The notes: generated from the letters alone by a model not told the origin. A stretch of DNA of 64,000 nucleotides from Mesorhizobium sp. DCY119 (GCF_003590645.1 NZ_CP031834.1:744001-808000); one strand, 5' to 3'. Numbered from the stretch's first letter, positions 47,134-56,231 are shown. Numbers and translations: made by a program.

Positions 47134-48576
47134 ATGGTCAAGACGCCGAAGACCCGGCATTCGAAGACGCATCGGGAACCGGTGACGATCGAGCTGGAGC
47201 CGGGCGCCGTTTCGCGCATCAAGGAGGCGGAAGCGCAGGCAGCCGCAGCTCAGGAGACCAGCGCAGCACAGGCCGAAACGCCGAAAGCGGAAGCAACTCA
47301 ATCCGGCGGGCAGAATTTCACCATGGTCGACACGACTGCCGAGGCCCCGGCCAGTTCCGCATTGGGACCCGAGCAGGATCAGGCCGAGGCCAAGCCGGCG
47401 CGCGAGGGCTTCGATTATGATTTTTCGGCGCAGGAGCCGAAGTCGGACGAGGCCGGCAAGAGCGACGTGAAGGAAGAGACTTCGCGGCCTGCGCAGCCGG
47501 AAAAACCGGTCTACACCCAGCCTGAGCAGCGCCGCAGCGGGTTTCCGCCGCTGGCCGCCGGCATCGTCGGCGGGTTGATCGCGCTGGCGGGTGCCGGCGC
47601 GCTGCAATATGCCGGGCTGCTGCCCTCGCCCGGCTCCGATGGTTCTGCGGTGGGCTCGCTGCAATCCGAGATAACGCAGGTTCGCCAGGAGATCGCCTCG
47701 CTGAAGGACAATGCCGGCGGGCCGGATGTCGAACTAACCGGCCGCGTCGATGCGCTGACCCAATCGGTCAATCAGGCCAAGACCGATCTTGCCAATCTGC
47801 AGCAGGCCGCACCCGCGACCGGCGGGGACGATAGCGCCGTTCAGGCGCTCGATGGCCGGATCAAGGAACTTGAGACGTCGATCGCTTCGCTGCGCGAGCA
47901 GGGAAGTGGACAGGCGGCGGCAAGCGACCTGACGGCCATAGGCGAGCGCGTGAGCGGCGTCGAGACGCTGGCCAGGACCGCCAGCGAGGCGGTGACGGCA
48001 AGCGATGGCCGGCTCTCTGCGGTGGAGCAGAAGGTGACGGACCTTTCCGGCAAGGTCGAGGCGCAGGCGGGACAGCCGAAGGTGGCGCTGGCGATCGCGG
48101 CGACCGCGTTGAAGGCGGCGCTTGATCGTGGCGCGCCGTTCCAGGCCGAGCTCGAGACGTTCGCCGCGATCTCGCCCGATGCGCCGGAAGTCGCAGGCCT
48201 GCGTCCGTTTGCCGAAAAGGGCGTGCCGTCGACTGCCGAAATCACCGGTGAGACCGAGGCTGCCGTGAAGGCGATGCTCGCCGTCGCCAAGCCGGTCGAC
48301 GAGCAGGCGAGTTTCGTCAGCCGTTTGATGAGCAGCGCGGAAGCCCTGGTTTCGGTGCGGCCGGTCGGCCCGGTCGAAGGCACGGGCGTTCCGGAAACGG
48401 TGGCGCGCATGGAATTCGCGCTGAAGTCCGGCGAACTGGACAAGGCGCTTGCCGAGTATGACACTTTGCCGGAAGCCGCCAAGGCGGCTGGCAGCGCGTT
48501 TGCCGAAAAGCTGAGGGCGCGGGTGGAAGCACAGAAACTGGTCGATCAGGCGGTTGCCGGCGCGATGAAGGCGTGA
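47134..48576 (+). CDS. Mitofilin-like inner-membrane protein (COG4223)
   Basis: A 480-residue protein with a charged, Ala/Glu/Pro-rich cytoplasmic N-terminus, one membrane helix (about 137-160, LAAGIVGGLIALAGAGALQ), a long periplasmic coiled-coil (VGSLQSEITQVRQEIASL to about 330) and a C-terminal mitofilin-type helical domain. Alphaproteobacterial members are related to mitochondrial Mic60 and shape membranes. It sits between hemD and hemY as in other alphaproteobacteria. The ATG at 47134 has GGAG eight bases upstream. Confidence 0.9.
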   Translation: MVKTPKTRHSKTHREPVTIELEPGAVSRIKEAEAQAAAAQETSAAQAETPKAEATQSGGQNFTMVDTTAEAPASSALGPEQDQAEAKPAREGFDYDFSAQEPKSDEAGKSDVKEETSRPAQPEKPVYTQPEQRRSGFPPLAAGIVGGLIALAGAGALQYAGLLPSPGSDGSAVGSLQSEITQVRQEIASLKDNAGGPDVELTGRVDALTQSVNQAKTDLANLQQAAPATGGDDSAVQALDGRIKELETSIASLREQGSGQAAASDLTAIGERVSGVETLARTASEAVTASDGRLSAVEQKVTDLSGKVEAQAGQPKVALAIAATALKAALDRGAPFQAELETFAAISPDAPEVAGLRPFAEKGVPSTAEITGETEAAVKAMLAVAKPVDEQASFVSRLMSSAEALVSVRPVGPVEGTGVPETVARMEFALKSGELDKALAEYDTLPEAAKAAGSAFAEKLRARVEAQKLVDQAVAGAMKA

Positions 48577-48592
48577 GGACAGGAACAGACCG

Positions 48593-50263
48593 ATGATCCG
48601 TATCCTCTTTTTCCTCGTTGTCGTTTTCGCGCTGGGCCTGGGCTTTGCCTGGCTCGCCGACCGCCCCGGCGACATGATCGTCACCTTCAACGGCTACCAG
48701 TATGGCGTGAGCCTGATGGTGGCGGCTGTCGCGGTGACGGCGATCGTCGCGGCGGTGATGATCCTGTGGTGGCTGACCAAGTCGATCTGGAACAGCCCCT
48801 ATACGATCGCACGCTATTTTCGCGTGCGCCGCCGGGATCGCGGTTACCAGGCGCTGTCGACCGGCATGATCGCGGCGGGTGCCGGCGACGGCGCGCTGGC
48901 GCGCAAGATGAACAAGCAGGCAGCCAAGCTGATCCGCTCCGACCAGGAGCCGTTGATCCATCTGCTGGACGCGCAGACCTCGCTGCTCGAGGGCGATCAT
49001 GAGGCAGCGCGCGGCAAGTTCGAGGCGATGCTCGACGATCCCGAGATGCGGTTGCTCGGCCTGCGCGGGCTCTATCTCGAGGCCGAGCGCCTCGGCGACA
49101 AGGCGGTGGCGCGGCACTATGCCGGACGGGCTGCCGACATCGCGCCGCAGCTCACCTGGGCGGCGGATTCGACCATCGAGGAGAAGGTCGAGCGCGGCGA
49201 CTGGGACGATGCCCTGAAGCTTGTCGATGCGCAGAAGTCGACGCGGCGGGTCGAGCCGGCGGATGCCAATCGCCGTCGCTCCGTTCTTCTGACGGCCAAG
49301 GCGATGTCGATCCTCGACACGGACCTAGCCGGTGCAAAGGCTGCGGCAATCGAGGCCAACCGCCTGCGGCCCGATTTCGCGCCGGCAGCGCTCGTTGCAG
49401 CCAAGGTGCTGTTCCGGCAGGACGACATCCGCAAGGGTTCGAAGATGCTGGAAACCGCCTGGAAGGCTGAGCCGCATCCGGAAATCGCCGAGCTTTACGT
49501 TCATGCCCGTCCGGGCGATGCGGTGCTCGACCGGCTGACGCGGGCGAAGAAACTGCAATCGCTGAAGCAGAACCATCCTGAATCATCGCTCGCCGTGGCG
49601 CGTGCGGCCCTCGATGCCGGCGAATACAGGCTGGCGCGCGAGGAAGCGGAAGCTGCGATCCGCATGCAGCCGCGCGAGGGCGCTTATCTGGTGCTTGCCG
49701 ATATCGAGGAAGCCGAGACAGGCGACCAGGGCAAGGTGCGTCAGCTTCTGTCGAAAGCGGTGCGCGCGCCGCGCGATCCTGCCTGGGTGGCGGACGGTTT
49801 TGTCTCGGAGCATTGGGCGCCGGCCTCGCCGGTCACCGGCAGGCTAGACGCTTTCGAATGGCGCGTGCCGATGGAACGGCTTGGCCAGATGATCGAGCAG
49901 GATGAGCCGTCTTCGGCGCGGCCGTCGATCGCCGCCCCCGAAATGCCGGTCTCTGACCTGGTGGAAGACGAAGATGTCGTCGATGTAGTGCCGGAGCCGG
50001 TGGAACGCGCGGATGTCTCCGCGAGCAGTGCTCCGGTGGATACAAAGCCGAAAGCTGAGAAAAAGGCCAAACCGGCTGTGGTGCATGACGAGAAGAGCGC
50101 CGCAGCTGATTTGGACAAGGTGCCTTCCGCTGCCATAATTGCGCCTGACGTCGACGTCGTGCCGGAGCCAGACGAAGAGCAACTGCCGCGCTTGCCGGAC
50201 GATCCCGGTGTCGAGCCGGACGAGACCGCGGAACAAACCCAGCGCCGTTTCCGTTTATTCTGA
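48593..50263 (+). CDS. hemY: Haem biosynthesis protein HemY (TPR)
   Basis: A 556-residue membrane protein. The N-terminus has two membrane helices (about 3-25 and 43-65) and the HemY domain (SPYTIARYFRVRRRDRGYQALSTG, shown by its core RVRRRDRGYQAL). TPR-type helices follow up to about 410, and an acidic Pro/Glu-rich tail ends the protein. It is the proteobacterial HemY of unknown exact role in porphyrin synthesis, not the oxidase HemY of Bacillus. It closes hemC-hemD-mitofilin-hemY. Confidence 0.93.
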   Translation: MIRILFFLVVVFALGLGFAWLADRPGDMIVTFNGYQYGVSLMVAAVAVTAIVAAVMILWWLTKSIWNSPYTIARYFRVRRRDRGYQALSTGMIAAGAGDGALARKMNKQAAKLIRSDQEPLIHLLDAQTSLLEGDHEAARGKFEAMLDDPEMRLLGLRGLYLEAERLGDKAVARHYAGRAADIAPQLTWAADSTIEEKVERGDWDDALKLVDAQKSTRRVEPADANRRRSVLLTAKAMSILDTDLAGAKAAAIEANRLRPDFAPAALVAAKVLFRQDDIRKGSKMLETAWKAEPHPEIAELYVHARPGDAVLDRLTRAKKLQSLKQNHPESSLAVARAALDAGEYRLAREEAEAAIRMQPREGAYLVLADIEEAETGDQGKVRQLLSKAVRAPRDPAWVADGFVSEHWAPASPVTGRLDAFEWRVPMERLGQMIEQDEPSSARPSIAAPEMPVSDLVEDEDVVDVVPEPVERADVSASSAPVDTKPKAEKKAKPAVVHDEKSAAADLDKVPSAAIIAPDVDVVPEPDEEQLPRLPDDPGVEPDETAEQTQRRFRLF

Positions 50264-50425
50264 GTGTGACGCGGTTCACGCCATTACGGCTTGAATCGCG
50301 GTACATATCGAGCGGCTCCGCCCAAAACGGCTGTGCCAACAAGTTTTACGGAAAGTTGTCCCTGCCGTGAGTGGACATTCGCGGCGGAGGAAGGATAGCT
50401 TTCTCCCATGGCCAAGGACAGCAGC

Positions 50426-50911
50426 ATGTTCGAGCGCGTATTGTCGTTTCTGAAGGATTTGCCGGGCGGCTTGCCTGGTGCCGATGCTGCACGCGAGGAC
50501 GATCCGCGCGTGGCTGCCGCAGCCCTTCTCTATCACGCCATGGATGCCGACGGCGTTCGCCAGGACGTGGAATGGGAGCGGCTGAAGCAGCTTCTTTCCG
50601 AAGCCTATGGCGTGACCGGTAGCGAGCTTGCCGCCCTTGTTGCTGCCGGCGAAAAGGCCGACAACGAGGCAGTCGACCTCTATGCTTTCACCAGTGTGCT
50701 CAAGCGCCATCTCGATGAGCCGGCAAGGATCGATTTCATCCGGCTGATGTGGGAAATCGTCTATGCCGACGGTGAGCTTCACGAACTGGAAGACAACACG
50801 CTCTGGCGCGTCGCCGAACTGATTGGTGTCGACCGGCGTGACCGCATCGCCATGCGGCAGGCGGTTGCCCGCGGCATGCCGGATGCGAAGGGTGGTTCTT
50901 CGGATGAATAG
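50426..50911 (+). CDS. TerB-family protein
   Basis: A 161-residue protein with a TerB domain: VAAAALLYHAMDADGVRQDVEW, a central helix pair, and FIRLMWEIVYADGELHELEDNTL, the metal-linked acidic helices. TerB proteins take part in tellurite resistance and stress. The ATG at 50426 has AAGGA seven bases upstream; an ATG at 50408 has a more distant site. No other ter genes are present. Confidence 0.85.
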   Translation: MFERVLSFLKDLPGGLPGADAAREDDPRVAAAALLYHAMDADGVRQDVEWERLKQLLSEAYGVTGSELAALVAAGEKADNEAVDLYAFTSVLKRHLDEPARIDFIRLMWEIVYADGELHELEDNTLWRVAELIGVDRRDRIAMRQAVARGMPDAKGGSSDE

Positions 50912-50929
50912 AGGGTTTTGATCGGATTC

Positions 50930-51640
50930 ATGCCGCCACGCCAACGGCCCAAGATACTCGTCGTCCTGCATCAGGAAAGTTCCAGCGCTGGACGTGTCGG
51001 TCATGTTCTTCTGGAAAACGGTTTCGACCTCGACATAAGGCGGCCGCCGCTTGGCGATGCCCTGCCTGAGACGCTTTCGCATCATGCGGGTGCCGTGGTT
51101 TTCGGCGGACCGATGAGCGCCAATGACGAGGATGATTTCGTCAAGCGCGAGACCGACTGGCTTTCTGTTCCCCTGAAGGAAAACCGTCCCTTTCTCGGCA
51201 TCTGCCTCGGCGCGCAGATGTTGGTCAATCATCTCGGCGGCAAGGTCGAGGGCCATGGCGAGGGACTGGTGGAGATCGGCTGGTATCCGCTGAAGGCGAC
51301 TGAGGCCGGCAAGAGCCTGATGCACTGGCCGGAAATGGTCTACCAGTTCCACCGCGAGGGTTTTTCGCTCCCGTCAGGCGCGACCTTGCTGGCGACAGCC
51401 GAGACTTATCCGAATCAGGCCTTCCGCTATGGCGAGAACGCCTGGGGCATCCAGTTCCATGCCGAACTGACCCGCGTGATGATGCATCGCTGGGTGGTGC
51501 GCGGCGCGCATCGCTTCGAGCTTCCCGGCGCCCAGCCCGGCCGCGACCATCTCGGCGGCCGGATGATCTGGGACATGCACCTCAAGCGCTGGCTGATGGA
51601 ATTCCTGCAGACGATTTTTGGCAAGCCCGTGCAGGGCTGA
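50930..51640 (+). CDS. Class I glutamine amidotransferase-like protein
   Basis: A 236-residue protein with a GATase-1 fold: GAVVFGGPMSAND, the nucleophile region LGICLGAQMLVNHLGG with Cys in GICLGAQ, and the catalytic His in GIQFHAE. It lacks a fused synthetase, so a partner or a gamma-glutamyl hydrolase role is possible. A TTG start at 50918 would add four residues. It lies 18 bases after terB. Confidence 0.88.
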   Translation: MPPRQRPKILVVLHQESSSAGRVGHVLLENGFDLDIRRPPLGDALPETLSHHAGAVVFGGPMSANDEDDFVKRETDWLSVPLKENRPFLGICLGAQMLVNHLGGKVEGHGEGLVEIGWYPLKATEAGKSLMHWPEMVYQFHREGFSLPSGATLLATAETYPNQAFRYGENAWGIQFHAELTRVMMHRWVVRGAHRFELPGAQPGRDHLGGRMIWDMHLKRWLMEFLQTIFGKPVQG

Positions 51641-51644
51641 ATGG

Positions 51645-52886
51645 TTAGTGCCTGCCGCCGAGATGGCGGATCTTGCGTAGTTCCGGGAACAGGAACGCCC
51701 AGATGCCGGCAACCGCGACCGCGCCGACGCCGCCGAACACCACCGCCGGCACCGTGCCGATGAGTGCGGCCATCGTGCCGGCGCGGAATTCGCCGAGTTC
51801 GTTAGAGGCGCCGACGAACACCATGTTGACGGCGTTGACGCGCCCGCGCACATGGTCGGGGGTCCATAGCTGGATCAGCGTTTCGCGGACATAGACGCTG
51901 ATCATGTCGGTGGCACCGAGTATGGCCAAGGCGACGATCGACAGCCACGTGATGGTCGACAGGCCGAACACGACGGTGAAGACGCCGAAGAGCGCAACGA
52001 AGATGAACATCAGGAGGCCGGCGTGGTCGCGGATGGGATGGCCGGCAAGCCATACGGCAACGCTGAGTGCGCCGATGCCGGGTGCCGCGCGCAGCAGGCC
52101 GAGCCCCCATGGGCCGAGATCGAGAATGTCGCGGGCATAGACCGGCAGCAGCGCTGCTGCGCCCGAAAGCAGCACCGCGAACAGATCGAGTGAGATCGCG
52201 CCGAGCACGACCTTCTCGCTCCAGATGTAGCGAAACCCGGCGAACAGCGTTTCGAGCGATGGCCTGTCGGTTTCGGTTCTTTGCGCCGGTTTGGGAATGC
52301 TGAGCACCAGAAGGCCGCCGGCCAGCATGAAGGCCGCGGCAATGCCGTAGGCGGCCTCAGCCGACAGGCCGTAGAGCAAGCCGCCGGCGACCGGACCGAC
52401 AATGGTTGCCGTCTGCCATGCCGAGGAGTTCCAGGCGACAGCGTTGGCGAAATCTTCCTGGGGCACGAGGTTGGCGACCAGCGAGGCGGAAGCGGGGCCG
52501 AAGAAGGCGCGCGCCACGCCGAATACCGCAAGCACGCAAAAGACCGGCGCCGGGCTGACGAGACCGTGCCAGCTGAGCAGCAGCAGGGCTAGTGCGCATA
52601 TCGCTTCCAGAAAGGCTGAAAGCCCCATGATCAGGCGGCGGCCGAACCTGTCGGCGACGACGCCGGTGACCAGCACCAGAAGCAGCGATGGCGCAAACTG
52701 GATGACGCCGACAAGGCCGAGATCGAAGGGATCGCGGGTCAGGTCATAGATCTGCCAACCGACTGCCACGGAGATGATCTGGGTGGCGAATGTGGCGAGG
52801 AAACGGGCCGCCCAGAAGCGCAGGAAGGCGCTGTGGCGAAAGGCGGCGTAACGCTGGTAGGGGACGGAATCTGCTTGCGGGGTCAT
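51645..52886 (-). CDS. MFS transporter (EntS-like exporter)
   Basis: A 413-residue 12-helix MFS protein with the cytoplasmic motif VADRFGRRLIMG between helices 2 and 3. It resembles the EntS/DHA3 group (RFWAARFLATFATQIISVAVGWQIYDLT, represented by SVAVGWQIYDLT). Siderophore or drug export is typical, but no siderophore genes are near. Convergent with the amidotransferase gene. Confidence 0.9.
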   Translation of the reverse strand: MTPQADSVPYQRYAAFRHSAFLRFWAARFLATFATQIISVAVGWQIYDLTRDPFDLGLVGVIQFAPSLLLVLVTGVVADRFGRRLIMGLSAFLEAICALALLLLSWHGLVSPAPVFCVLAVFGVARAFFGPASASLVANLVPQEDFANAVAWNSSAWQTATIVGPVAGGLLYGLSAEAAYGIAAAFMLAGGLLVLSIPKPAQRTETDRPSLETLFAGFRYIWSEKVVLGAISLDLFAVLLSGAAALLPVYARDILDLGPWGLGLLRAAPGIGALSVAVWLAGHPIRDHAGLLMFIFVALFGVFTVVFGLSTITWLSIVALAILGATDMISVYVRETLIQLWTPDHVRGRVNAVNMVFVGASNELGEFRAGTMAALIGTVPAVVFGGVGAVAVAGIWAFLFPELRKIRHLGGRH

Positions 52887-53034
52887 CAGGAATTTCGGCT
52901 AGTGGCGCATGCGTAGATGTTTTCGCGCCGTGTCGTGCGGCGCGCACCATAGAACAGTTTCTTGCAACATGCGCGGGCTTAGCTTCTGGCCCAGCATTTT
53001 TATTGGCCACGCGAAAGCGAGTTCACGGCAGTCG

Positions 53035-53196
53035 TCAGGTCGTCTTGTCGTCAAGCATGATGAAGACGCTGGCGATCGCCGCACCCGCCGCCAGCCCTGT
53101 GGCGAAACCGGAACCGGCCTGGCCAATCATCGCTCCGATGATGGTTCCGAGCAGAGCACAGGCCGCAAGACAAAGTGCCAGCTGAAACGGTTTCAA
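53035..53196 (-). CDS. Tiny membrane protein, third of a cluster (53 aa)
   Basis: A frame starting with TTG at 53196 codes for 53 residues: MKPFQLALCLAACALLG, then IIGAMIGQAG and AAGAAIASVFIMLDDKTT. It has two hydrophobic segments. GGGG lies nine bases upstream, and the start is two bases after the stop of the gene at 53199-53333. The TTG start lowers confidence. I do not recognise it. Confidence 0.45.
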   Translation of the reverse strand: MKPFQLALCLAACALLGTIIGAMIGQAGSGFATGLAAGAAIASVFIMLDDKTT

Positions 53197-53198
53197 GG

Positions 53199-53333
53199 CT
53201 ACGAACCCCAGCTGGAATCCGGCATGAGCGGAGGACGTGCAGGCTGCAGGCGCCTGGTAAGTACGGGCGGCCGATTTTCCTCGATGATGCGGTGGACGGC
53301 GTAGCCGGCGAGCAGCAGGAAAAGAATTCTCAT
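53199..53333 (-). CDS. Tiny membrane protein, second of a cluster (44 aa)
   Basis: A 44-residue protein MRILFLLLAGYAVHRIIEEN with one N-terminal hydrophobic segment and a basic, Pro-rich C-terminus. GAGG lies nine bases upstream. Its ATG overlaps the stop of the gene at 53330-53440 (ATGA), which supports real translation. Family unknown. Confidence 0.5.
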   Translation of the reverse strand: MRILFLLLAGYAVHRIIEENRPPVLTRRLQPARPPLMPDSSWGS

Positions 53334-53440
53334 CGCTTGGCGCCTCTTTTCAGTGGCGAGAAATCGGCGGGCTCGGCGGGCCAATCTCGCATCCAATTCA
53401 GTACGGCAAAGGAAAGCAGTACGTTGAAAAACTTGTACAT
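53330..53440 (-). CDS. Tiny membrane protein, first of a cluster (36 aa)
   Basis: A 36-residue protein MYKFFNVLLSFAVLNWMRDW with a hydrophobic N-terminal half and a charged end KRGAKR. GGAAG lies six bases upstream. The stop overlaps the next ATG. It lies back to back with the NCS2 gene region; the DNA between 53441 and 53672 has two hairpins (53587-53591/53597-53601 and 53619-53624/53638-53643). Confidence 0.5.
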   Translation of the reverse strand: MYKFFNVLLSFAVLNWMRDWPAEPADFSPLKRGAKR

Positions 53441-53672
53441 GGCAGGCTTCCGGCTTTATTCATGTCAATAAGACTCAAGCCCGCAATGAGTTCCCTTGGC
53501 CTGCGCTTTCACGCGAATTGTCCATTGGCTTTCCAGGTCTTCATTCAACAAATTTCATAAACAGCTTCGCTTCAGACCGGGATATTCCGGCCTTGTGCCG
53601 GCAAACCAACAGGCAGAAGGTGCCGTCGTTTTGTGCAGGCACCGCATGTGCCCTGCGCCTGATCGACAGGGA

Positions 53673-53728
53673 CCAGCGAAAGTCGAGGAGCGAAAAGGCG
53701 CCTGTTGCGCCTTGGAAACTCTCGCTGG
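53673..53728 (+). ncRNA. Folded leader RNA before the NCS2 permease gene (candidate purine riboswitch)
   Basis: Outer stem CCAGCGA (53673-53679) with TCGCTGG (53722-53728); inner pairs GAG (53685-53687) with CTC (53719-53721), leaving AAGTC bulged; an internal loop GAGCGAA/GGAAA; and a 7-bp hairpin AAGGCGC (53695-53701)/GCGCCTT (53707-53713). The SD GGGAGG begins 16 bases later. Shape and position before a purine permease suggest a purine-sensing element such as the NMT1/xanthine class, which I could not confirm. Confidence 0.5.
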
Positions 53729-53755
53729 CCCGATCAAAATTCCTGGGAGGGAAGC

Positions 53756-55048
53756 GTGCTGGAAAGACTGTTCAACCTGAAGGAAAACGGGACTTCGGTC
53801 CGGACCGAAGTGATCGCAGGCATCACGACGTTCCTGACGATGTCCTACATCATCTTCGTCAATCCCGAGATCCTGTCGTCGACGGGCATGGATCGCAACG
53901 CGGTGTTCGTGGCGACCTGCCTTGCGGCGGCCCTTGGCACGCTGGTCATGGCGTTTGTCGCCAAATGGCCGATCGGCATGGCGCCGGGCATGGGGCTCAA
54001 CGCCTTCTTCGCCTTCACCGTCGTCGGCGCCATGGGCTTTTCCTGGCAGCAGGCGCTGGGCGCGGTGTTCATCTCCGGTGTAATCTTCCTGATCCTGACC
54101 GTCAGCGGTATACGAGGCTGGCTCATCGCCGGCATACCGCAATCGATGCGCAGCGCCATCGCCGCCGGTATCGGCCTGTTCCTGGCGATCATCGCGCTGA
54201 AGAATTCCGGCATCGTGGCGGCCAGCGACGCGACCTTCGTGACGCTCGGCGACATCACCCAGACCGGGCCGCTGCTTGCCATTCTCGGCTTCTTCATCAT
54301 CGCGGCACTGGATGCGCTGAAGGTACGCGGGGCGATCCTGATCGGCATTCTCGTGGTGACCGTGCTGTCGATGCTGCTCGGCGTCAGCCAGTTCAACGGC
54401 GTGGTCTCCGCGCCGCCCAGCCTGCTGCCGACCTTCCTGCAGCTCGACATTCCGGGTGCCCTGCACAGCGGTCTGGTGCATGTCATCCTTGTCTTCGTGC
54501 TGGTCGAAGTCTTCGATGCCACTGGCACGCTGATCGGCGTCGCCAAGCGCGCCGGCCTGATCCAGGAAGGCAAGCCCAACCGGCTCGGCAAGGCGCTGCT
54601 GGCCGACAGCACGGCCATCGTTGCCGGCTCGCTGCTCGGCACGTCCAGCACGACCGCCTATGTCGAAAGCGCCTCCGGCGTGCAGGCAGGCGGGCGCACC
54701 GGCCTGACCGCGCTGGTGATTGCGCTGCTGTTTCTGGCCGCGCTGTTCTTCTCGCCGCTGGCGGGCTCGGTGCCTGCCTATGCGACGGCGCCGGCACTTC
54801 TCTATGTCGCCGGCCTGATGATGCGGGAGCTGGTCGAGATCAAGTGGGAAGACGTGACGGAAGCAGCACCGGCGGCCCTTACCGCGCTGATGATGCCCTT
54901 CACCTATTCCATCGCCAACGGTCTGGCTTTCGGCTTCATCAGCTATGCCGTGCTGAAGACGCTGACCGGCCGTCCCGGTGAAGTGCACCCGGCAACGTGG
55001 ATCGTGGCGGCACTCTTCGTGATCCGCTTTGCTTTCTTCGTGGGATAA
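53756..55048 (+). CDS. NCS2-family purine permease (AzgA-like)
   Basis: A 430-residue membrane protein with about 12-14 helices. It belongs to the AzgA/AdeP branch of NCS2: ERLFNLKENGTSVRTEVIAG, FLTMSYIIFVNPEIL, PGMGLNAFFAF, and the conserved LVEVFDATGTLIGVA and TSSTTAYVESASGV. Adenine, guanine or hypoxanthine is the expected substrate. The start is GTG at 53756 with GGGAGG five bases upstream. It is preceded by a folded leader. Confidence 0.92.
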   Translation: MLERLFNLKENGTSVRTEVIAGITTFLTMSYIIFVNPEILSSTGMDRNAVFVATCLAAALGTLVMAFVAKWPIGMAPGMGLNAFFAFTVVGAMGFSWQQALGAVFISGVIFLILTVSGIRGWLIAGIPQSMRSAIAAGIGLFLAIIALKNSGIVAASDATFVTLGDITQTGPLLAILGFFIIAALDALKVRGAILIGILVVTVLSMLLGVSQFNGVVSAPPSLLPTFLQLDIPGALHSGLVHVILVFVLVEVFDATGTLIGVAKRAGLIQEGKPNRLGKALLADSTAIVAGSLLGTSSTTAYVESASGVQAGGRTGLTALVIALLFLAALFFSPLAGSVPAYATAPALLYVAGLMMRELVEIKWEDVTEAAPAALTALMMPFTYSIANGLAFGFISYAVLKTLTGRPGEVHPATWIVAALFVIRFAFFVG

Positions 55049-55062
55049 CCCGAAAAACGCTT

Positions 55063-55087
55063 GCGGCCTCGCTTACAGCGGGGCCGC
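55063..55087. terminator. Hairpin between the convergent NCS2 and cytochrome oxidase genes
   Basis: GCGGCC (55063-55068) pairs with GGCCGC (55082-55087), and CGC (55070-55072) with GCG (55078-55080). The T tract is weak. It probably ends both convergent transcripts. Confidence 0.45.
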
Positions 55088-55099
55088 TTCTCGGAAGAC

Positions 55100-55495
55100 C
55101 TACGGCCCGTTGCCGAAATAGACCAGGCGCGTGAACAGCGTGTAATCGGCCTCGAACACCATCATAAGCGTGAACACAAGCACCAGCACCGGCGGCAATA
55201 TGATCGCATAGGCCAGCGCCAAGCGCTCCCAGGCCATGTGCATGAAGACGGCGACGATGAGCCCGGCCTTCAGCATCATGAAGATCAGGATCAGCGTCCA
55301 TCTGAGATAGCCGTGGACGCCGAAATAATCGACCATGTAGGAGCAGGCGCTGAGGATGAACAGCCACGCCCAGACCACCAGATAGAGCTTTATCGGGTGT
55401 TCCTGGTGAGCGTCGGCTGGCACTGCCGCTCCGTCATGCGTGTGTACGGCGTGCAGCCCATGCTGTCCTTGGCCGTGTGCGGTTGCTTCAGCCAT
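55100..55495 (-). CDS. Cytochrome c oxidase subunit IV family protein
   Basis: A 131-residue three-helix protein. A His-rich N-terminus (HGQGQHGLHAVHTHDG) leads to HPIKLYLVVWAWLFILSACSY, LILIFMMLKAGLIVAVFMH and AIILPPVLVLVFTLMMV (segments are approximate). This matches the small subunit IV/CyoD-like family. It is the last gene of the oxidase operon, 9 bases after the subunit III gene. Confidence 0.88.
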   Translation of the reverse strand: MAEATAHGQGQHGLHAVHTHDGAAVPADAHQEHPIKLYLVVWAWLFILSACSYMVDYFGVHGYLRWTLILIFMMLKAGLIVAVFMHMAWERLALAYAIILPPVLVLVFTLMMVFEADYTLFTRLVYFGNGP

Positions 55496-55504
55496 GTCTC
55501 GTCC

Positions 55505-56227
55505 TCACCAGAGATAGAAGAATGCGAAGATGAACACCCACACCAGATCGACGAAGTGCCAGTAGAGTCCCATGATCTCGACGCTCTCGTAATTGCCCTT
55601 GCGACTGGTGAAAAAGCCCTTTCGGGCGGTGTCGTAGTCGCCTCGCCAGACTTTTCGCGCCGTTATGATCAGGAAGATCACGCCGATGGTGACGTGGGTG
55701 CCGTGGAAGCCGGTGATCATGAAGAAGCAGGAGCCGAACTGTGCCGCGCCCCATGGATTGCCCCATGGGCGCACGCCTTCGGTGATAAGCTTGGTCCACT
55801 CGAAGGCCTGCATGCCGACGAAGGTAGCGCCGAGCGCTGCGGTCAGAAGCATGAGGATGGCGGTCTTGCGGCGGTCGTGGCGGTAGCCGAAATTCACCGC
55901 CATCGCCATGGTGCCGCTGGATGAGATCAGCACGAAGGTCATGATCGCGATCAGGATCAGCGGAACCTCGGTGCCGCCGATGTTCAGCGCGAACACCTCG
56001 CTCGGATTTGGCCACGGCACGCGCGTCGAGATGCGCGCGGTCATGTAGGAGAGCAGGAAGCAGCCGAAGATGAAGGTGTCGGAGAGCAGGAAGATCCACA
56101 TCATGGCCTTCCCCCAGGAGACGTTCTTGAACGCCCGCTGATCGGAGGCCCAGTCGGCCGCAATGCCCTGCCAGCCCTCCGGCCGCTGCGCTGTGGGGTT
56201 GATCTGCGTCACTGTTGTTTCTGCCAT
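55505..56227 (-). CDS. Cytochrome c oxidase subunit III (second copy)
   Basis: A 240-residue subunit III homologue with seven helices: WIFLLSDTFIFGCFLLSY, VLISSSGTMAMAV, ATFVGMQAFEWTKLI, GFHGTHVTIGVIFL and GLYWHFVDLVWVFIF. The conserved Glu in FEW and the His residues are present. It lies four bases after the other subunit III gene; the two are about equally long but diverged, so they are different subunits, not a recent duplicate. Confidence 0.92.
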   Translation of the reverse strand: MAETTVTQINPTAQRPEGWQGIAADWASDQRAFKNVSWGKAMMWIFLLSDTFIFGCFLLSYMTARISTRVPWPNPSEVFALNIGGTEVPLILIAIMTFVLISSSGTMAMAVNFGYRHDRRKTAILMLLTAALGATFVGMQAFEWTKLITEGVRPWGNPWGAAQFGSCFFMITGFHGTHVTIGVIFLIITARKVWRGDYDTARKGFFTSRKGNYESVEIMGLYWHFVDLVWVFIFAFFYLW

Positions 56228-56231
56228 GGCC

